Assembly (NCBI GenBank): GCA_021464415.1
Contig: CM038463.1
Location: 114,978,790-115,042,789, forward strand
Length of the DNA: 64,000 nucleotides
From: Lonicera japonica
Taxonomy: Eukaryota > Streptophyta > Magnoliopsida > Dipsacales > Caprifoliaceae
Reading direction: 5' to 3'
In this document: positions 60,814 to 64,000 of the stretch, piece by piece
How the letters are laid out: the number at the start of each line of letters is the position of its first letter
How positions within the stretch are numbered: position 1 is the first letter of the stretch
The notes under the pieces: model-generated
The model's database searches: none
What the model was told of the DNA's origin: nothing
The model's input: only the letters and a program-made list of their open reading frames with translations
Position numbers and translations under genes: made by a program

Positions 60814-61396
60814 GAGCATCCCCACCGAGTATGTTAAATGGCCAAATTTAGCATACCCCAACCTACAGCGGAGAAACTTGCATGGTAAATATTAGGTTTG
60901 TATGATATAAAGCAAGTAAACCTACTATATCCCTAAATTTTACTCAAACTGTTTACTTTCACTCGTATCCATACGGGTTTAGTTCTCTTGTATGAAAATT
61001 TAAAAAAATAAATTCATACGGGTGTGGACACTTGTATGAGTCAATTATAACTCATACGAGTGAAGCATACTCGTATGGCATTATATATATATATATATAT
61101 ATAATTTTTTTTTATTTTCCATTCTACCTCACAAACAAAATAAGAAATAAATAAAATAAATAAATGCTCATTCGAGTGTGCCTCATATGAAGCATTTCTT
61201 CTTCTTTTTTCTTTTTTTTTTTGAGCTAAAAATTGATACGGGCGAAGCACATTCGTATGATTATTTTTTATACTATACCCACTATATCTCCTCTCAGAAC
61301 TCATTTAATATTTACAAATTCCACTCTAAATTCTCATAACTTAGTTAATATTTACAAATTTCACTCTAAATTTTAGTAATCACGATGTGGATGTTC
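60814..61396. mobile_element. MITE with GAGCATCC ends
   Basis: Left end GAGCATCCCCACCG and inverted right end GAACATCCACATCG, flanked by TAA on both sides (60811-60813, 61397-61399), fitting a PIF/Harbinger-type target. The interior repeats CATACGAGTG/CACTCGTATG words on both strands and a (TA)n tract. Non-coding. Confidence 0.6.
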
Positions 61397-61779
61397 TAAG
61401 TATAAATCAAAAGAAGGATTATTTCAATCAGAAAATAACATGCTAAACATAAAAACACCGGAAAAGATGTACCTAACAAATTAATGTGGCCATTTTTTAT
61501 GCTTTAACTTGTTAAAAAATTAAATGTAACAAAACGAGTTTTAATAAATATTTAATATTTATAAAAATACAAAGAACCCAATCAGAACTATCATTTTATC
61601 TAAAGTGTATATTAACCACGAGCACAATACCTTTTTCACAACAAAAATTGTTGAAAAAATATTATTTAAGGTGAAATTTGAACTCATAACCTTCGACCTA
61701 AAATGTGCCTTTTTTTTTTACCACTAATCCAAATACCTTTATATACTATTATTGCATAGAATCATTATGTATTTTGTTG

Positions 61780-61795
61780 CACACACACACACACA
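61780..61795. repeat. CA microsatellite
   Basis: Run of CA dinucleotides in intergenic sequence. Confidence 0.8.
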
Positions 61796-62059
61796 CGTAG
61801 AGTGTGTCCTTGCTCTAGTATATAGTTCAAAGTCATAAATGAACAAAGGGAATGAGAAATGATATTTGGCTCCAAGTACTAGACAACCTTTTTATTTATT
61901 TTTATGGCTTTAAATACATCCCAAGTCATTTACATTAAAGATTAAACGAGAAGAAATTTTAAAGTTCAACATGGTATTTGATGGAAACATAAAGAATTTA
62001 TTAAGTGTTGGAATCTCTCTATTTTTTTTTGGTTACAAAACGGGGCCAAGCAACCTTTG

Positions 62060-62602
62060 TTATATATAGATATCATTGGAAATAAGATGCGAAACAGAAC
62101 TGAGAGCTACGTCCAACCAAACAACTTCTGATTGGGCTGTAGTATGACCTAGCTTAGCTAACAAGTCGGCATAAGCATTAGCGTTCCTAAAAATGTAATT
62201 AACAGTACAAAGCCAGATACTAGTAAGTAGTTTTTTACAACCTAGGATGATGTTAAGTTGAGGATGATCCACATCAAGATATCCGTTGAGGAGATGCGCA
62301 GCTTGAGAGGAGTCTGTTTTAACGATGATTCTGTTGCACCCTTTATCTCCCAGTGCTTGAAGACCCACTTTCAAACTAACCAATTCCACATGAAGAGGGT
62401 CATTGAAATTGCATTTACCAGTGAAGCCCCATAGCCACCTACCTTGGTCTTCCCAAAATATACCCCCGTAGGTACCTTGCCTGTCACGGAAGCTACCATC
62501 AATGTTGAGCTTCAAGTACCCTGGAGGAGGTTTGCACCAAATGCCATTAACTAGGTCGGGGACGAGGCTGGTAAAAACATTCATGAAAATCTGCATATCC
62601 AT
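62060..62602 (-). pseudogene. LINE 3' fragment with complete RNase H domain
   Basis: 180 codons open on the minus strand. The plant LINE-type RNase H domain starts at WCKPPPGYLKLNIDGSFRDR (catalytic Asp in NIDGS) and continues with HVELVSLKVGLQAL (catalytic Glu) and IIVKTDSSQAAHLL (catalytic Asp). It ends with IFRNANAYADLLAKLGH (final catalytic Asp). No reverse transcriptase precedes it, so the element is 5'-truncated. Unlike the copy at 11-12.5 kb this domain has no frameshift or stop, so it is a much younger insertion. Confidence 0.85.
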
Positions 62603-62934
62603 GGTGTACGTAGATGCCTACCTACATAATCTTTAGAGGAGAGAACTCGGTAAATTCAAACACCCCTTCATTCCTGGCTTTCGTATGTGCCAAGAGATTG
62701 ATAATAAGACTAATGTTTAAATACATGATAACCATTAACACTCTCAATGTAATTTGCAAAAGGTGTATTAAAAGATATATATTATTTTACTAAAAATAAT
62801 TTTAAAATGTTACAATATTAATTTGGAATAATAGTAGTCGTATTCATATGCCCATACCAAGTTTTTATGATGTTCAAACAAACGTTAACTATTTACATTA
62901 GTCATTAGTTCAATTTTACGTTTAGGGTGTGTTT

Positions 62935-64000
62935 GATAGGGCTTATTTTCTATGGAAAATATCTTTTGAGAAGTTATTTTCCATGTTTTAATCATTTTGA
63001 TAGCAAAAATTTTCTAGGTAGATTTTTTCTTAAAAAAAGGTCACGTGACCCATTTTTTCCATCTTTTTATGGAAAAAAACTTCCACCTCCGCCCCAGGTT
63101 TTTATTTTGCGGGGAAAATTTTGTGTTTAGTCATCTCCTTCATCGGCTCAGTCGTCTCTCTTTCGTAGTCGATCTCAAGCCCTCATTGCAAGCACAAAGG
63201 TATTTATTCTCCTTCCCCTCCATCTTTATTTTTCTCTCTCTCTCTCTTCTATAGATTCACTTCACATCTAGGGCTTTTTATGTTTGTTGATTTAATTTGA
63301 TTTTTCAATTTGTTCTATGCGTATATGTATGTTGGGGGTTGTTTACTGCTCACCAATTGTTCGATATATTGCCCCAAAGAATTGAATCTGTAATCCTTTA
63401 GGTTATTCATTCAGAATTTTGTTGGGTTTGATCTTGTTTGGCTCTTTTTATGGTTACCTGGAGTCTACAATTAATGTTGGAGTTGTTTTAACTTTTTGTT
63501 CCATCCTAGGACAATGATTATACTGAATATCAATCGTTAGCCACATATTCAGTTTAGAGTAATAGGTCCCCCTGCTGTTTTTCATCACCCATGGAGTGAA
63601 TTCTCAAAAGGAGTACACATATTAATTTTGCTCAAGATAAACCAACTAATTATTGGAGAAGGACAAAGACTTGGCTGACGTGTTTCTTGGTATCACAAAT
63701 GAGAGATTTCGGCGTTCTTGGGTTTACAACAAACTTGGTCGAGTTCTTCCGGATGTCCCTCGTTAGTTTATTCTTTTGAGTTCATGCGCTTACTTTTTTT
63801 TATTAGGAGACCACTTATTATTATTTGTTATTTGTTTAATATTATGCATTGCTTATTTAGACTAGACTAGTTATGTTTTTCGATGAAGCAATGGTACTAG
63901 TTCTATTTGACTCTTGATATGGAGACATTTTGAAATAGTGTGTGGGTTTTTTTTTTTTATTAAATATCACTCCTACCTTTGGTGTTAGAAAATGTTATTA
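62935..64000 (+). mobile_element. Left end of a PIF/Harbinger-like element, runs off the window
   Basis: Starts GGGTGTGTTTGATAGGGC after TTA (62932-62934), like the ends at 15119 and 44811, followed by A/T-rich subterminal repeats with TTTTCTATGGAAAA words. No inverted partner end is found before 64000. Inside, 63100-63200 resembles a CT-rich leader ending CAAAG|GTATTT, and 63655-63765 is an open stretch (DKDLADVFLGITNERFRRSW) that may be coding. Class assigned from the end sequence only. Confidence 0.45.

Overview
This is a window of eudicot plant nuclear DNA. Its protein-coding genes are split by short GT-AG introns, the spaces between them are AT-rich, and transposable elements fill much of the non-genic sequence. 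Coding exons were joined by following reading frame, splice sites and family similarity recalled from knowledge; no database search was run. All nine gene models keep an open frame across every junction.

Layout. (1) 0.7-6.7 kb: glyoxalase I, minus strand, with a SINE next to its last exon and two transposons in one large intron. (2) 6.9-17.5 kb: transposon-rich block. It holds a dispersed repeat with an array of 20-bp palindromes, a MULE carrying a probable solo LTR, a decayed LINE, and a 2.3 kb element that carries an exon of a phosphoinositide phospholipase C gene. (3) 18.3-30.0 kb: three plus-strand genes, plastid APS reductase, a GPI-type beta-1,3-glucanase with an X8 module, and tyrosyl-DNA phosphodiesterase 2. 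(4) 30.4-39.9 kb: rhamnogalacturonate lyase (minus), a secreted glycine-rich protein (plus) and a small conserved protein of unknown function (minus). (5) 40.1-47.5 kb: a nest of transposons, including a Pack-MULE that carries a type I metacaspase exon, a 2.5 kb relative of the PLC-carrying element with a hAT-like element inside it, and two 0.4 kb hairpin MITEs set in TA microsatellites. (6) 48.7-59.4 kb: two mitochondrial genes facing each other, glycine-cleavage T protein (plus) and the succinyltransferase E2 of 2-oxoglutarate dehydrogenase (minus). (7) 59.4-64 kb: a MITE, a LINE RNase H fragment and the left end of another element that runs off the window.

The genes are ordinary single-copy metabolic or cell-wall genes and show no sign of forming a functional cluster. 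The two cell-wall genes (glucanase, rhamnogalacturonate lyase) and the glycine-rich protein lie within 13 kb, and two mitochondrial enzymes are neighbours, but this is probably coincidence. The notable biology is in the transposons: two independent captures of host exons by two transposon types, both decayed and both ending at an intact exon-intron border; a pair of hairpin elements in TA repeats; and a dispersed family that keeps a small membrane-protein-like ORF next to a palindrome array of changing length. A likely shortened C-terminus of glyoxalase I is a further point to check.
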